Shown one piece after another: positions 1 to 11,540 of a DNA stretch of 36,974 nucleotides (its first letter is position 1; each line of letters starts with the position of its first letter). Made by a program: the position numbers and the translations under genes. This stretch comes from Acanthaster planci (taxonomy: Eukaryota; Echinodermata; Asteroidea; Valvatida; Acanthasteridae), in assembly GCF_001949145.1 (NCBI RefSeq), contig NW_019091526.1:1122815-1159788 (forward strand), read 5' to 3'. Under the pieces are notes generated by a model, which was given only the letters and a program-made list of their open reading frames with translations, ran no database searches and was not told the origin of the DNA.

Positions 1-1554
1 GAACCTGCCACAATTACATATTCGTCCCTGTCCTGCTCTAGGCAAAGACACCACTAGTACTGAAGCACTAGGGTAACATCAGTGAGCCTATTGAGCTGTA
101 TGTACTGCTGGACAGGGAGTGACTTGGAGCGGAGTCGCATGCATTGTGTTCCCCACTCCTGATTTACTCAAGCCGGGGAAGGAGAGACTGTGCATTCGAG
201 CCCTGCAAACCATCTTCACGTAGCCAACGATCCTCAGAATTCATTCAAGCCCCCTTGAACTGCAAGTCTTTTAACTGCAGGCTCCCCAGCTTAGTGCCAA
301 GTGAAGCCAGGACAAGTCATCCCCAACTTCAACACAACTTCGAGCTAGGCCCTTTATTTATTTTTATTGTTAATTAATAATTATCTTCTGTGAACAGAAT
401 CCCTGGGTTTTTCTTGTTATTTTCAAACATATCTATCCTTCAGATTTCGGATATTTGTATTTTCGTACAGCGTGTGAAAACTTTTCGCTAGCTTAGCCGG
501 AAACGCACTAATCTCCACTGGTTGGCTGACAATAAAATGGCGTAAACTAGTAAACAAATAAATAATGTAAGCAGGTGCCATAATTTTCATATTATGCCCG
601 CTACATATTTCTCGTCTGCTTATAATGGTTTGTGATGAATTGCGTGTGGGTTCGAATCCTGGGTCGAAATTGTGGACAGGGAGGTTTTTTTAGAAAAATA
701 TAGCCCCATTGTTGCAGGAGCCTAATTACACGTGTAAAGTTTTTATGGTTGGTTTATTGATGTCATGCATTGTGCATGGTTGTGAACCGTGGTTTGGCTT
801 CATGTGTGTGATTGCTGTGTATGACCGCTCCTTTTGTGTGCGCTACTGCAAAGAGCAATTCAGGTACTGATTCCTCAATGTAAAGGTGCGCCCTCATCGA
901 GTTCGCTACAACGGATCGGCGACGCCAACGGTAACGGTGGGTAGAACGATACAGTGTGGGAGAGAGGTGGACAGGGTTGTCGGAAGGCCATCGTCTAGGA
1001 AAGTGGTAAAAGACTTGATAGCCAGAGTGTCGGCAGACGCCCCAGGTTATTGTTAGTTTGAGTTAGATAATTAGCACCAATAATCCGTCAGTATCTTGGG
1101 TGCAATCATCTGAGTGCGGATAAAGGTAACTTGTTGCGGGTTGCGGATTATTGGCAGCACGGGATGTGCAGAATATTTAATTATTCTTTTGCAATTTTCT
1201 TTTGTGATGGGCCGTCATATAGCAGATGAGAGGTCACAGAGTTCTTTTGATCCTTTTACATGGAACCAATTGGCTTTGATCTTCATTACATTTATATGTC
1301 GGAATAGAGTGATTCCATCACCATTGTAAATCTCTCTCCACGACCTTTTTGATGATACTAGTTATGCCTCAATCTTTCCTCTTTAAAAGGTGTCACATTC
1401 CTATTATATCTGCTCAATTTGTAAATGTACTGTTACATTTTTACGAACAACTGTGTGAGATGATTTGCAAAGGTGAAATCTTATTCTGGACAATAAAACG
1501 ATCAGCTAGTTAGTCATTAAAAGGCAATTTGCCTGTGTAACTCTTTTAAACCAC
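1..1554. other. Non-coding stretch, no gene seen
   Basis: Short open frames only, none resembling a known protein. The B-box-like motif near 650 is the only feature I can name. AATAAA at 1493-1498 has no associated gene. Confidence 0.5.
649..659 (+). repeat. Possible tRNA-derived SINE remnant (B-box-like motif)
   Basis: GGTTCGAATCC matches the RNA polymerase III B box perfectly. No convincing A box lies 30-60 bases upstream and no cloverleaf can be folded, so this is not a tRNA gene. It may be a decayed tRNA-derived SINE or chance. Confidence 0.2.
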
Positions 1555-1725
1555 ATGTGTGCCCATGTAAATCCCAATTTTTACCCGGTTTTGCCCTGAT
1601 TAACCACTTGGGCCACACTAAAATACTCGGGTGCGTTTCTCATGTGGGCCAGATGGGCAAAATTGGGCCCCACTTGAATCCCAGTTTTGCCCAATTACCC
1701 GAGTGGGTCCCATTTTGTTTTTATT
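1555..1725. repeat. Degenerate GGGCC/CCCAATTTTGCCC-rich repeat
   Basis: Repeated short blocks of the type CCCA-ATTTT-GCCC, GTGGGCC, ATGGGC and GAGTGGG follow each other at irregular spacing in both orientations. The pattern resembles a decayed minisatellite. An open frame through it (1557-1796) is a by-product of the repeat. Confidence 0.5.
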
Positions 1726-2290
1726 GCTACGTGGGAGCTAAGAAGCCCTTTGAAATAAATAAACGTAACTATGGGTGGTTTTTAAAGGGCGTTTAAACAC
1801 TAACACTGTTTTTCCAGGGTATGATCTATGTCCTCGTATACAACAGCAGACTGCTGCTGAAGATTGGGGCTGCCACACGACCAAGTCTCTCCTGTTACTT
1901 TATTGTCAGTGCATACAGGTAGGGCATGCATTGGACTCAAAGAGTGTGTAAAGACACTGATAACACATTACACCAATGTGTTTTCCCTCAAAGACAAAAT
2001 CATGGGAAGCCAATAGAAAGATTGCAGTCTGTGTTCAGTGTCTGGTTTGGCTATTGGTACGCCAGATAAAAACCTCTCATATGTTGGACAAGGCAATGAG
2101 CTTCCGGTATTAGAGCGTAAATTCATGAAATACTAGAGAGCACAATCGCACAAAGGTACTATCACGAAGTAAGGTTAATTTGATGAAGAGAAATATATAT
2201 ATATTTTTTTACGCAAAGTAGCCAAACATGGTCTAAGTTAAATGAGTGGCGCATTTAAAAAATAAATTGATTGTGAGTATACTTTTAACG
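1726..2290. other. Non-coding stretch, nothing recognised
   Basis: AT-rich sequence with a short AT run near 2195-2208. No coding signal or clear repeat was seen. Confidence 0.5.
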
Positions 2291-2471
2291 TTATTTATAC
2301 CGCTTGTTCTCCTTTCATGCTGTTTGAAATTTCAAAATAAGACAGTTTTTCGGTTCCCTCCACATCACCCAGGGTTTCCTGAATACCATCTGAAGTGAAA
2401 GTATGAACCAATGAGCCGTTTTGAGGTAAAGAGATTGTCCCGCCCCGAGGATTTACGCCACTGGTGCATAA
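2291..2471. repeat. Dispersed direct repeat, copy A
   Basis: Diverged partner of 4291-4461. Shared blocks in the same order are a TACCG-TTGTTCTCC segment, GAAATTTCAAAATAA, CACC-TGAAGT, a GAGCC block, TTGTCCCG and ATTTACGCCACTG-TGCATAAAC. The offset is nearly constant at about 1.99 kb, with small indels. It is probably a mobile-element fragment present twice. Confidence 0.65.
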
Positions 2472-2847
2472 ACATTTGGCCCAGAGACGGAAAGGAGTTG
2501 ACTTCGGTGAAATGACTACAGTTCGAACTAGTGTCAGTGACTTTTATATAACTCTTCATGTAGTCTCTTTGACTGATTATCAACGAGACTGTAAAAAACT
2601 ATGCACTAACAACAGACTGTGGCTCACCCAGCACAGAACTGTAATCAAGGTCCACCCACAATGGCTAGTATATTGTATTAACTCCAAGAGACGGTAGGAA
2701 TTTAACACAAAGCAAGTCTCACCCAGAGTGGAAAATGGGTAGACACAACCACGTTGCATTAACCCTAACAGTCTCAAATCCTCCGACTGCATTGTGATTT
2801 TACACACACTCTAGAGGGATCTAACTTGTTACAGCAGACAATACACC

Positions 2848-3236
2848 TTTTCACTAATAAATTCATGATTAAGCTCAATTGCACACAATTGACCTTTCCG
2901 AAAAGGGCCATTGAAAAGGTTACCGGGGTGAGATTTTGTGATCATTTAATTCTCTCCGGTTTTCTGGCTTTGTTCAGTGTTTTCTTCAGAAAATCGCTAA
3001 AATAGTTTTTGCTAAAGGTTTTAATTTTTTTTCTTTTTTTGCTCTCTTCAAAAACCATACTTTTTCCTGTTAGCGCGAGATCCAGCAGGAAAAAAATCCC
3101 GTTTAGATTAGAAACTAACAGCGAAAACGATTTAATGGGATTTTCTGAAGATAAAAATGAACACAGCTAGCCAGAAAACCTGGTAATAAATTATGAAAAT
3201 CACACGCGTGCATAAATATGAATTTATTAGTGAAAC
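2848..3236. repeat. Large imperfect foldback (MITE-like) element
   Basis: Outer arms TTTCACTAATAAATTCAT (from 2848) and its exact reverse complement (ending 3235) bracket inner arms of about 85 bp. The inner arms are 2931-3000 and 3121-3203 and share GGTTTTCTGGCT and CTTCAGAAAATC. A small hairpin with a TTTTTCCTG stem sits at the centre (about 3060-3094). The layout of long arms with little unique interior is typical of non-autonomous foldback or MITE DNA. No target-site duplication was resolved. Confidence 0.7.
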
Positions 3237-4290
3237 AGTCTATATAGCTGCACTCTCTACTGTATACTGTACATAAAATACGGCTATTTTGTTTCTAAAA
3301 TTTGAAACTTCTGCGTCTATACAGCTCTATACCAGTGGATCACAGGGCGCTGACATGTCTCCATTACTTCAAAAGTCCAAATGGTTTGTATGTATAAGCC
3401 GTCTCCGTCAGAAATATGCTAGTTCAAATTATCAAATACTTTTGATTTGACTGCAAGGAAATTTTACGTCACTAACTAGCAAGTTTGGCAAACAGCCGAT
3501 TTGAGAACTACACTTCATTGTTTCCACAAATTAAGATTATCATCTTGGAAGTATTGATAGGTACGTTTCTTAATAAAGGTTAAAACTGATGTCATGACCT
3601 AAAAGTAAAATTAATTATATGAAAATATTTTCAGAGAAAAACACAAAGGAAAATAACAAAATAATATAATGTAAAAGTAACGTTTGCTCTCCTTTTTCAA
3701 ATAAAAAACAACACCTGAGGAAGGATGATGATACCTCAACCTGCCTCATCTTGTTCAAATTTGAGGAATACTTTACGTCGAAACTTTGTATTTTAAGTGT
3801 AGTCGCATGAATCTTCCTATAGACAAACTTTTACTGCAACTTTGTATAATTCTTCAATTTATGGAGACTCTACACTCCCATTTGTTTGATGTACTGAAAA
3901 ACAAATGAAAACTATCCAAGCTTTACTGGACAACTGAGGGCGGTGTTGCTGATATGTCATCCAGGCCTGGGAAGACACAGTTTATTACGTAGCCGTTTCT
4001 GTACGAAGCCAGGATTTTGTTACTAAAAACCTTTCAGAGAATGTACATAAACAGCAGTGAATCAGCACAGAAAATTTAGTCCAGCAACAATGCAGCACGT
4101 TTTGTGTTACAAACCTGAGTAACATAAAGGCTTCCTTCCTGGGATATCACGGTTTTGCTGATGAATATGGAAATACTTATTAGTACGAAAACCAACAAGG
4201 CCATAAATTTCGCTTTGAAATATTGAAACAAAAGATAAAAATAAGGCTAACGGGGATGCTGATGTGCAGCTGGAAGGTGTGTGTTTAAAG
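3237..4290. other. Non-coding stretch, nothing recognised
   Basis: AT-rich with scattered stops in all frames. I see no coding or structural signal here. Confidence 0.5.
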
Positions 4291-4461
4291 TTCTTTGTAC
4301 CGTTTGTTCTCCATTCATTCTCTTCGAAATTTCAAAATAATACAATACATATCTTTTATGGTGCAGTTAATATCACCTGAAGTAGAAGGATGGTCCATTG
4401 AGCCATTCCGAGGTGGATAAATTGTCCCGTCACCCCCAAGATTTACGCCACTGATGCATAA
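4291..4461. repeat. Dispersed direct repeat, copy B
   Basis: Second copy of the element at 2291-2471, in the same orientation and same block order. Substitutions are frequent, so the duplication or insertion is old. Confidence 0.65.
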
Positions 4462-5121
4462 ACCCGTATATGTTTCCGAGAACTATGCCTGTGCTTCTTA
4501 ATTCCCTGACTGTTTTTGTTCCCAAAGTAATTCTGGACGTATGTTCCGTGGAAAATGCATCGTTTTACAACTTTCTAGAGTGAACCGTGGCGCTTTATTT
4601 TACCCTTAACATTGAGACTCGGACCTTGAAGTATGTAGACTGTGAATACAATTTTCCATAAAAAAGTACTCTATTTTGTATCATTTTCAAGTTGAAACCA
4701 AGACGGGGTGGTCATCCTTGGAGAGAAATTACCCAAAATTTATTGGATGACACTAAACAGGAACAGAAAATAAAATACTTTGAAATACTTCGAATTTGAT
4801 TAGTGCCGCAAAACTCCAGATGCATTCTACCTGTTTTAAAGTGAGGGGGTAGTTAGGCTTGAGCACATTATGAAAGGGAGAAATCATGACTACACAGGCA
4901 GATTGGGCACGCTTTTCACTGATGTCATCCACATCACCACAAATTATCTGCATATTTTGCAGTTGCATTTAGATTTGCATGCCACACTACACAGTTGAGA
5001 CCACGCTGGTGTAGTGGGGACTGCACGTAGATCACAGCTGTTTCAGTATTTGTGGCGGCACCATCACAACACCCGCGAGTGTCCTTGTTTTAATACAGTG
5101 ATCTAGCACGCACCTATTATT
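4462..5121. other. Upstream flank of the GPCR gene
   Basis: Non-coding sequence before exon 1. It presumably contains promoter or 5' UTR sequence, but apart from the TATA-like box at 5122 I see no defined element. A short minus-strand frame (4753-4968) has no recognisable content. Confidence 0.4.
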
Positions 5122-5128
5122 TATAAAA
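5122..5128 (+). promoter_or_regulatory. TATA-like box just before the GPCR start
   Basis: TATAAAA lies 5 bases before the ATG at 5133. A functional TATA box places transcription starts about 30 bases downstream, near 5150, which would skip this ATG and make Met20 (5190, GTCATGG context) the first usable start. It may equally be a chance AT-rich match inside a 5' UTR. Confidence 0.25.
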
Positions 5129-5132
5129 CGCA

Positions 5133-5490
5133 ATGGGTGAAATTTATCACTTTGCTAATGCCGTGGCTTTAGGAGAATTACCGGTAGTCATGGCTAAGCA
5201 CGAAGAAGGGTTGATGTCAAGGGTGTTAACTCTCGAAGAACCCGAGACTTTCTGCCCAATTCAAGATGCACAGATACTCAATCTTTCGGATCCGAGTGTT
5301 GCTATTCGCCACGAATATGACTCGGTTCAGACAGCTTTGGTCACCATCGTCTACCCGTGCATCTGCCTTTTCGGTATTCTGACCAACTCGATATTCTTGT
5401 TGACGGTTGTTCGGGTGCCGTACATGAAGACTATAACCAACATCTATTTGAGCAATTTGGCGGTGTCGGATATCATGTTTCTGTCTACAG
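5133..5490 (+). CDS. Class A GPCR, exon 1 (N-terminus, TM1, TM2)
   Basis: First coding exon of a rhodopsin-class receptor, residues 1-119 plus the first base of codon 120. The extracellular N-terminus is about 65 residues, has no clear signal peptide and carries one N-glycosylation sequon (N50-L-S52). TM1 spans about 66-92 and contains the GILTN motif with N85 as the conserved TM1 Asn. TM2 begins near 102 and contains NLAVSD with D113 as the sodium-site Asp. The start is supported by an in-frame TAA at 5124-5126 and by G at -3 and +4. A second Met at codon 20 (5190) is an alternative start. The exon ends CTACAG/GTAAGA, a strong donor. If the intron were retained, the frame would add five residues and stop at 5508-5510. 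No known ortholog can be named from sequence alone. Confidence 0.88.
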
Positions 5491-5510
5491 GTAAGACATT
5501 GATTAATTAA

Positions 5511-7990
5511 TACAAGGGACACATTAGAGTACGTTTACAAGGATATATCCTCACTGCTTTCTCTTATTTGTAATCGAAACAATGATACTTAACGTACTGA
5601 AACTTTATTGTCCTGGGCGATTTGTCTCATTCGAATGAATTCCAGTTTAAAATGAATTTGAAATTTCATTTATTTCTACTGTCTGAAATTATTTCGTTGA
5701 TGATTTAGTTATGAGGGCAAAACTGGGGTAAGTATCGAAATCAATAACTTTAACACACTTTATTAATGGACTAGACTGCATGAATAACTGTACCTGACGA
5801 TTCTATATACAGTATGTATCATTACTTTACATCACAAAAGTAAGATCGTGTTTCTTGATGCAGAGTGAACAGTTTCGTAGGCAAATTCGTCTGCACGCTT
5901 ACAGATATACTCAATGTACACCAACTAGCCTTTTTCTTACGTTAAACTATTTCTGCGACGTCACGCCTTTGTTCAAAGTGTAGATTATTTTTACAAATCT
6001 ACAGCAAATAGTAGATTCGTAACGAACGACGAGGAAGTTACCCTCGTGCCCCCCCTTTTAGTCAAAATAGTTGTGACAGGAGGTTTGGGTAAAAACATAA
6101 CAGTGGTTTCGGTTCGTAACACTGATTCTACTGGGCCTTGTAACATGCACAGTGGGGGAAAAGGGATACCGTGAACGCCCACATTCGACCTAATTGCGTA
6201 TGTTTGCCTTTCTCCATAGAAAATGACGTATAGTTTGTTATCTCGTGTTTTCAAGATCACTGCTTTATAAAGCAAAAATTTCATCAGGGATTTGAATATT
6301 CTCCTCACCTTTCAATGAGGAATGAATTTCATGTGTGTGGCTGTTTCTCTGTTTCTATGTTTTGCCCAATATCGTTTTTAAAACGTTGGATTATAGCTTA
6401 ATTGAATTGACGCAAACTTGGTACATTTTCTTGTTATTCTAAGATCATGTCGGTCCTCTATAATCTTGCTTGAAGAGTTTATAGCCTGTAATTATTTTTG
6501 TGTTGTAAATGTTTGTAATTTTTAAGCAATTTTAAGTGGACATGTGCGCTTCATATAAATACTTTAATGTTATTATTCCACTCCAAAATCTGTATCGTAA
6601 GTTGAATCCAAAGTTGCTCATTTTCCAAACAAAATAGCAACCTGTGGTGAGGGGGCATTTCCTTATTATTCCTACATAAGAGGATCTGAACCTCATTTTG
6701 AGTGGTTTGTATAGTGGTTCGAAAAGTGCTAATCATACTTTCATGAAGTTGATATAGTATTCCTCAATATCAAAGATTCCTATGACGGTTTTAAATCCGA
6801 TAGGTTTGGCTGCAATGACACACGTGTAATAATGACTCCAAGGCGCAAGAGGAAGAGAATAGAGTAGGCCTATCCAGCACTGACGGTGTTGACTGCACAA
6901 ATACTGTCGATGTTTCACGCAGCCCAACCCGTGCACGGTAATAATAAAACAAAGGTGTGCACTTGGGTGAAGGGTTAACGGCTTCGCCTCGGCCATTCTT
7001 AGCACGAATCCACAGTTCCAGTCCATTATCCTTGACGTAAACCAACCATTAGAAAATGAATATAGAAGAAGCACCTTTATTCCCGAACGACAGAATGTCA
7101 AATTAAACAAAACACGACTGGATCGAGGCTAGCACTATTGTTTCGGCGTATGGCGTTGCCATATTGAAACACACACTTTACCGGCTCAACGGACGTAATA
7201 AAATGCACGTCAAACAAACTGCAACACAGTGGAATTGTTTTGTAATTCCTGTGACATTTCGGATTTGAAAGAATGGTTGGGAACGTGACAGTGTACACAC
7301 GCAAACAACATGATAGACGAATTTTGCGAGACAATTTTTTTTTAAGAGCAAAAGTAAGAACAAGTCAATTCGAATTGTCGCGACATTATATGGGTTCATT
7401 TCTTACAATTAAGTTTATTGGTGGGTGTTTAATTTCATGTCCTCTTGGCGTGTCATCTCTCTTGTATCTTTCTCCTGAGATATTTCTACTAAAAGAAATC
7501 CTCCTCTTTTCCATCAATGAATATAGTTTTTGTTAGATTGGAGTATTCAGCTTTTCTTAAGCTTAATTGAGGCCTACGTTGTTGATTTTAGGCGGCATTC
7601 CTGGTTGGTTTGCTATGAGTTCAGCCTTCAAGTAAATTTAAATGACACCTCTCAAAGTTTTTAGCCCAACAGCGATGAGTCCTTCGATATCAGTACAACT
7701 TTACTCACACCTTGGATGCTCAGAGTCAGCATTTTGCATGCCAAAATAACAAATTGGTATTCTTGAACACGTTTGAATTCAAAATAGCATTAACGAAATT
7801 TGTTGACTCTTTTTGCGAAATGAAGTTTTTTTTACGCTGAAACAGTTAAAATAGATTGACTGGGAATTATCTTAAACTTGTTGCAACTTTTTCCTCATTC
7901 ATGCACCTTCCGAATAATCGGAATATCGAATGGAATAGGGAGAGATAAAGATCAATAGGGAGAGCCAAAATTAACTATACATGGTGTCCT
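5511..7990. other. Intron sequence, nothing coding seen
   Basis: Contains a short GTAGAT...ATCTAC hairpin near 5980-6002 and a TAGGCCTA octamer at 6865-6872. Minus-strand open frames at 5991-6308 and 6733-7110 have no recognisable domain and lie inside the intron. Confidence 0.5.
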
Positions 7991-8572
7991 CAGATGAGTG
8001 AACAAACTAGACCGGTGTTAAGGGTACTGAAATCGGCACTGTGACAAGTTTGCATATGTGATTAACAAGGCTAGACCATGCAAGTGTGCAGACTACCAAT
8101 TTTTTGCTTTGAGAACTGTGAAAAGTTGCATATTGATAACAAAAGTTTGCAAGTGGGGTGAAGGCGATTTCGTTTTATGGCGTTACCTGCAGAACCAAAT
8201 TTCCAATACACCCTCAGCTAATGTTCAGGAATTAACGTGCAAGAATAGTGGAAGAAGTCAATTATCTCCGTCAAGACACTGAAATGATCAGACGAGCAGT
8301 ATGGGACATGTTATGAAGATGTCAGATGTGCATTGACAGGAATGGTGACCATGTTGAGGACTTAGCACATTAAACTAATGAGGTAAGTAGCGAAAACAAA
8401 GCAGATAAGGTTGATTTAGGTACATTCCTTGTTTTAAAGAATGTGTTCTTAAAGCAAAAGCATTTGGTATTTTGCACACTTGCATGGTCTAGCCTTGTAC
8501 ATCACATATGCAAACTTGTCACAGTGCCGACTTCAGCACCCTTAACGCCGGTCTAGTTTGTTCACTCATCTG
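7991..8572. repeat. Long terminal-inverted-repeat element (MITE-like)
   Basis: The left arm 7991-8119 and right arm 8441-8572 are inverted copies about 130 bp long with high identity. The core includes GACAAGTTTGCATATGTGAT on the left and its near-exact reverse complement on the right, plus CTAGACCATGCAAGTGTGCA and its inverse. The spacer is about 320 bp and non-coding. A further GGTGTCC at 7984 is echoed by GGACACC near 8705, so the real termini may lie slightly farther out, with about 130 bp extra on the right side. Confidence 0.8.
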
Positions 8573-10082
8573 TGTCAATAACATCACAAGCTGTATACCA
8601 TTGCAAAGAGGGCATTCTGCCCTTTCTAGAGATATATTTCTCTTTCCCATATATAAAGTAGTTTTGCTATTACAGTAATTTTTATGTCGGTATGCCTTTT
8701 TATGTGGACACCCTGTATATGCATTATTGTATCCATTGCTAAATTTCTGCCTATTTTTCATTTTTTGGGACCTGTATGCCGTCCAGCATGATTGACTCGC
8801 ATTTTACAGTAATCGTTCATAAAGGAATTACAATACTTTTCTCAGATGAAGTTGCCTAATGTGTTGTTTACAAAGGGTTTACAAACGGTGTTTGTTCCCG
8901 AAGTTCGATTCTCTGGGTTTGTTATATTGGACACCATTCATGGGCATCGCAGGGCCGGGACGTGCGGGCAAGGGGAGTCTCTCCGTCCCAGGAAAACATA
9001 AAGAAGGATAAAAAGGGAAATCGAAAGTGACCTCATCCAACTGTTAAATGCTTTCATTTCAGTTCTTAGCTGATGGGCGCTAATGAATATGAATAGCAAA
9101 GATTTAAAACAAATCTTCAAGTGTTTTTTTTTCCATTTTTCTGTCTTCATTTTGCTAATTTTTTGTCCCGTCAGGTTTTACACCTGTTATCAGTAACCAT
9201 GTAACCCGGTACTATGTCCTTTATAGACAAGTTTCCATATGGTTGTAACGAACACCGACAGCATGCAAGACATCAAAGTGGCAATGCCACCTCTTAACGT
9301 CAACTCAAGTTTGGTGCATTATGTGCATGATCAGCAATTTTATTGACGATTGCGGTGTCATTGTGCCATTAATGAGGAGAAAATGGGCGAAATAAGTGGT
9401 ACTAAGCAAGAGAGCCATCGTTGTACGCCAGTCATGCCGACGTGGGTGATTGTATATGCCTACCCTGGCGACTCAGTGCAGACAGTCGGCAACCTTCGAA
9501 TTTTCGGACTGTCGCCGTCCCTGTTTGCGGCAGTTGCGATGACGTTGTTGCAAAATGATTGCGTATAATTATAGTTGGAAACGTATTTTTGTCCTGGACA
9601 AGCATGGATCCGCGGATCTGCCCTTACATCCTCCCTCCCTCCCTAAAGGAGGACTTCGTGTCCTGCAGCAGCAACCGAGCAGCCGTATTTACGGGTGGTC
9701 TGATTGCCACAGTCTGTTGAGGGCCCGAGAAACGGAGGGCCAAATAGCCAACCCCACTCCCCTGTTCCTGGTAGAAACAAAATCAACTTTGGGTTGGCTC
9801 TTTCAATGGTCAGATCAACTTTGAACTGGACTGGGTCATGGCCAATGGATTTTGATTGCTATCCCTGGAAAAAGGTTTTCTCAGACAAAAAGCTTTTCCC
9901 GTTTGGATGTCGACCTTGTAGCTTTGTCAAAGACCTGTTGGCTTGGCTTCAGGTAGCATTCAGGAGAAACTTACTGGTTAGTGGTGGGGAAAGGACATTC
10001 GGCAGCATGATGTAAAGAACTGTCTGCCGTAAAGAACTGTCTCGTAAAGCATGCGGGAACTCTTATTGGTTTCTCCCCTTAA
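8573..10082. other. Intron sequence, nothing recognised
   Basis: Open frames around 9350-10015 show no family resemblance. A direct repeat of GTAAAGAACTGTCT at 10013 and 10030 is a small local duplication beside the LINE relic. The 5' end of the LINE endonuclease might lie here but is no longer readable. Confidence 0.45.
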
Positions 10083-10530
10083 ATGGTGGAGCTAAGGCTT
10101 TCGACGCGGAGGGGCATTTGTTGCTCCTCTTATGCACGCAAGATGGACGCAGATGTGGAAGAGAAAGAAACTTCCTACAGGCTCCCAGAGGAGGAGGTTA
10201 GAAAAGGTCAGGTACATGACTCACCTTTGGTCTTGGGTAACCTCCATGCTAGAGTGGGTTGCAATTGGAACAGCTGGCCAACTAGTCTTAACAGGTTGAC
10301 CACCCGTCCTGGGAAGGAGGACGTTGGAAAGATGGGCAGCGATGGACAGTAAGTACTCGAGCCATTTGTCCCAAGCAGCTGTGCCAAACACATAGTTTGC
10401 TGCAGGAATTTCCCACAGACCACCTGGCTGAATCCCCAAGTCAGGTCAGGGCCTGGTTCCGTGTTGGAGACGTCCACTCGAGGTACTAAACACAAGAGCG
10501 TACGTATACGATACTGTAGGCCCACAATTG
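10083..10530 (+). pseudogene. LINE relic, AP-endonuclease (EEP) part of ORF2
   Basis: One open frame to 10352 reads as a decayed endonuclease/exonuclease/phosphatase domain of a non-LTR retrotransposon. It contains a CSSYARKMDADVEEKETSY segment like the family's S-AYAPTM...DKFY block, then LVLGNLHARVG, matching the LLGDFNARVG catalytic motif with the catalytic Asp and following Phe-Asn changed to Asn-Leu-His. WNSWP and VGKMGSDGQ follow, as in the GKMNSNG block. After a stop at the 10350 boundary the same frame continues with LEPFVPSSCAKHI and TTWLNPQVRSG, matching the TTWMHPRS region. The loss of Asp and the stop make it inactive. The element is in sense orientation inside the GPCR intron. 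Confidence 0.75.
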
Positions 10531-11540
10531 GAATTGTTACTTTCATGCGGTGTCAGTGTTATGGCAAAATGCAAAAGACTGATCTCCACAATGTTTAAGT
10601 TCATGCACGTCATACCCTGTCAAATGGACTTAACTTTTGTTTTCTTTTGGGGGGAGGGGTTCATGAATGTCTTAAAGCACCCTTCAGTTTCTCTCTAAAT
10701 TAAAGGTTATCGTCAGAAATCTACCAGTGAAATGTAAAGGACAGTCTTTCCTGACATGCTTGAGAATTGGAGTTAGTCTTGCCAAATGTTCTGCACACTG
10801 CGGCATCACAAAGCAGCATAACCCTCTCATGTTTCAGTTCTTGTGAAAGAAAATCCCTTTTTCTAAAAATTCAGAAAATCCCGCTGAGAATATGCGCATA
10901 AGCGACAAAAACTAGACAAGCACTTGTTGTGAACGCTAACACTCGGCCTTCAGTGAATTTTCAGGAGACAAGGACACCATCTGCAAGAGTTTGTTCTTAA
11001 TACTTGATCATTGCCGTAATTGGGCAGTAATCGAATGTGGTGCACGGAAATTAATATTGCATATTTTTCGTGGCAGTCTTTCATAGGTTAGCGTTTTGTT
11101 CTCAAACTTTCAGAACGGTAAAAAAGCCGCCACCTGTACATGTACTTTTGGTAGCTTAAACGACAAACGCTGACCTCTCTTAATAACACCCATGTGTATG
11201 GGTCTTAATAACAAAACTACCCCTTACCCTCCTAGGAAAAGAATTATGCTTCCAGCTGCGAACCCCTGATTTACTTTCAAACCATCAGTTAACTCCAAGC
11301 CCTCCTCAGCCTGACCTCGACGCTGCACACGTCCCGTCCGTAAGTGAGCTTCTGGGTGATCTAACAACAAGTTGACTGAGAGTGATTAAATTTCTCCTGA
11401 ATTACTGACGCTCTTTGATATTTTTTGAAAATCCTGTGTTCAAGAGGTTCAAAGGCTTATGACTGGTAATAAGAAGTGCGGAGAAGTACGTTGGATTCTT
11501 ACGGACAGACAATTCATCTGTGAGAGCAATGAAGATAAAT
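10531..11540. other. LINE interior, no longer readable
   Basis: In an intact element this interval would hold the linker between endonuclease and reverse transcriptase. No protein match survives that I can read, and part of it looks AT-rich and unrelated, so an insertion or replacement is possible. Confidence 0.4.

Noticed and set aside
649-659. tRNA gene around the GGTTCGAATCC motif
   Set aside because: No A box at the right spacing and no acceptor-stem pairing, so kept only as a weak SINE hint.
2848-3236. MicroRNA precursor in the foldback
   Set aside because: The arms are far longer than an animal miRNA hairpin and the structure fits a MITE better.
5226-5522. 98-residue minus-strand frame opposite exon 1
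   Set aside because: Shadow of the receptor coding frame.
6733-7110. 125-residue minus-strand open frame inside the intron
   Set aside because: No recognisable domain or splice context. A frame this long is expected by chance in 37 kb.
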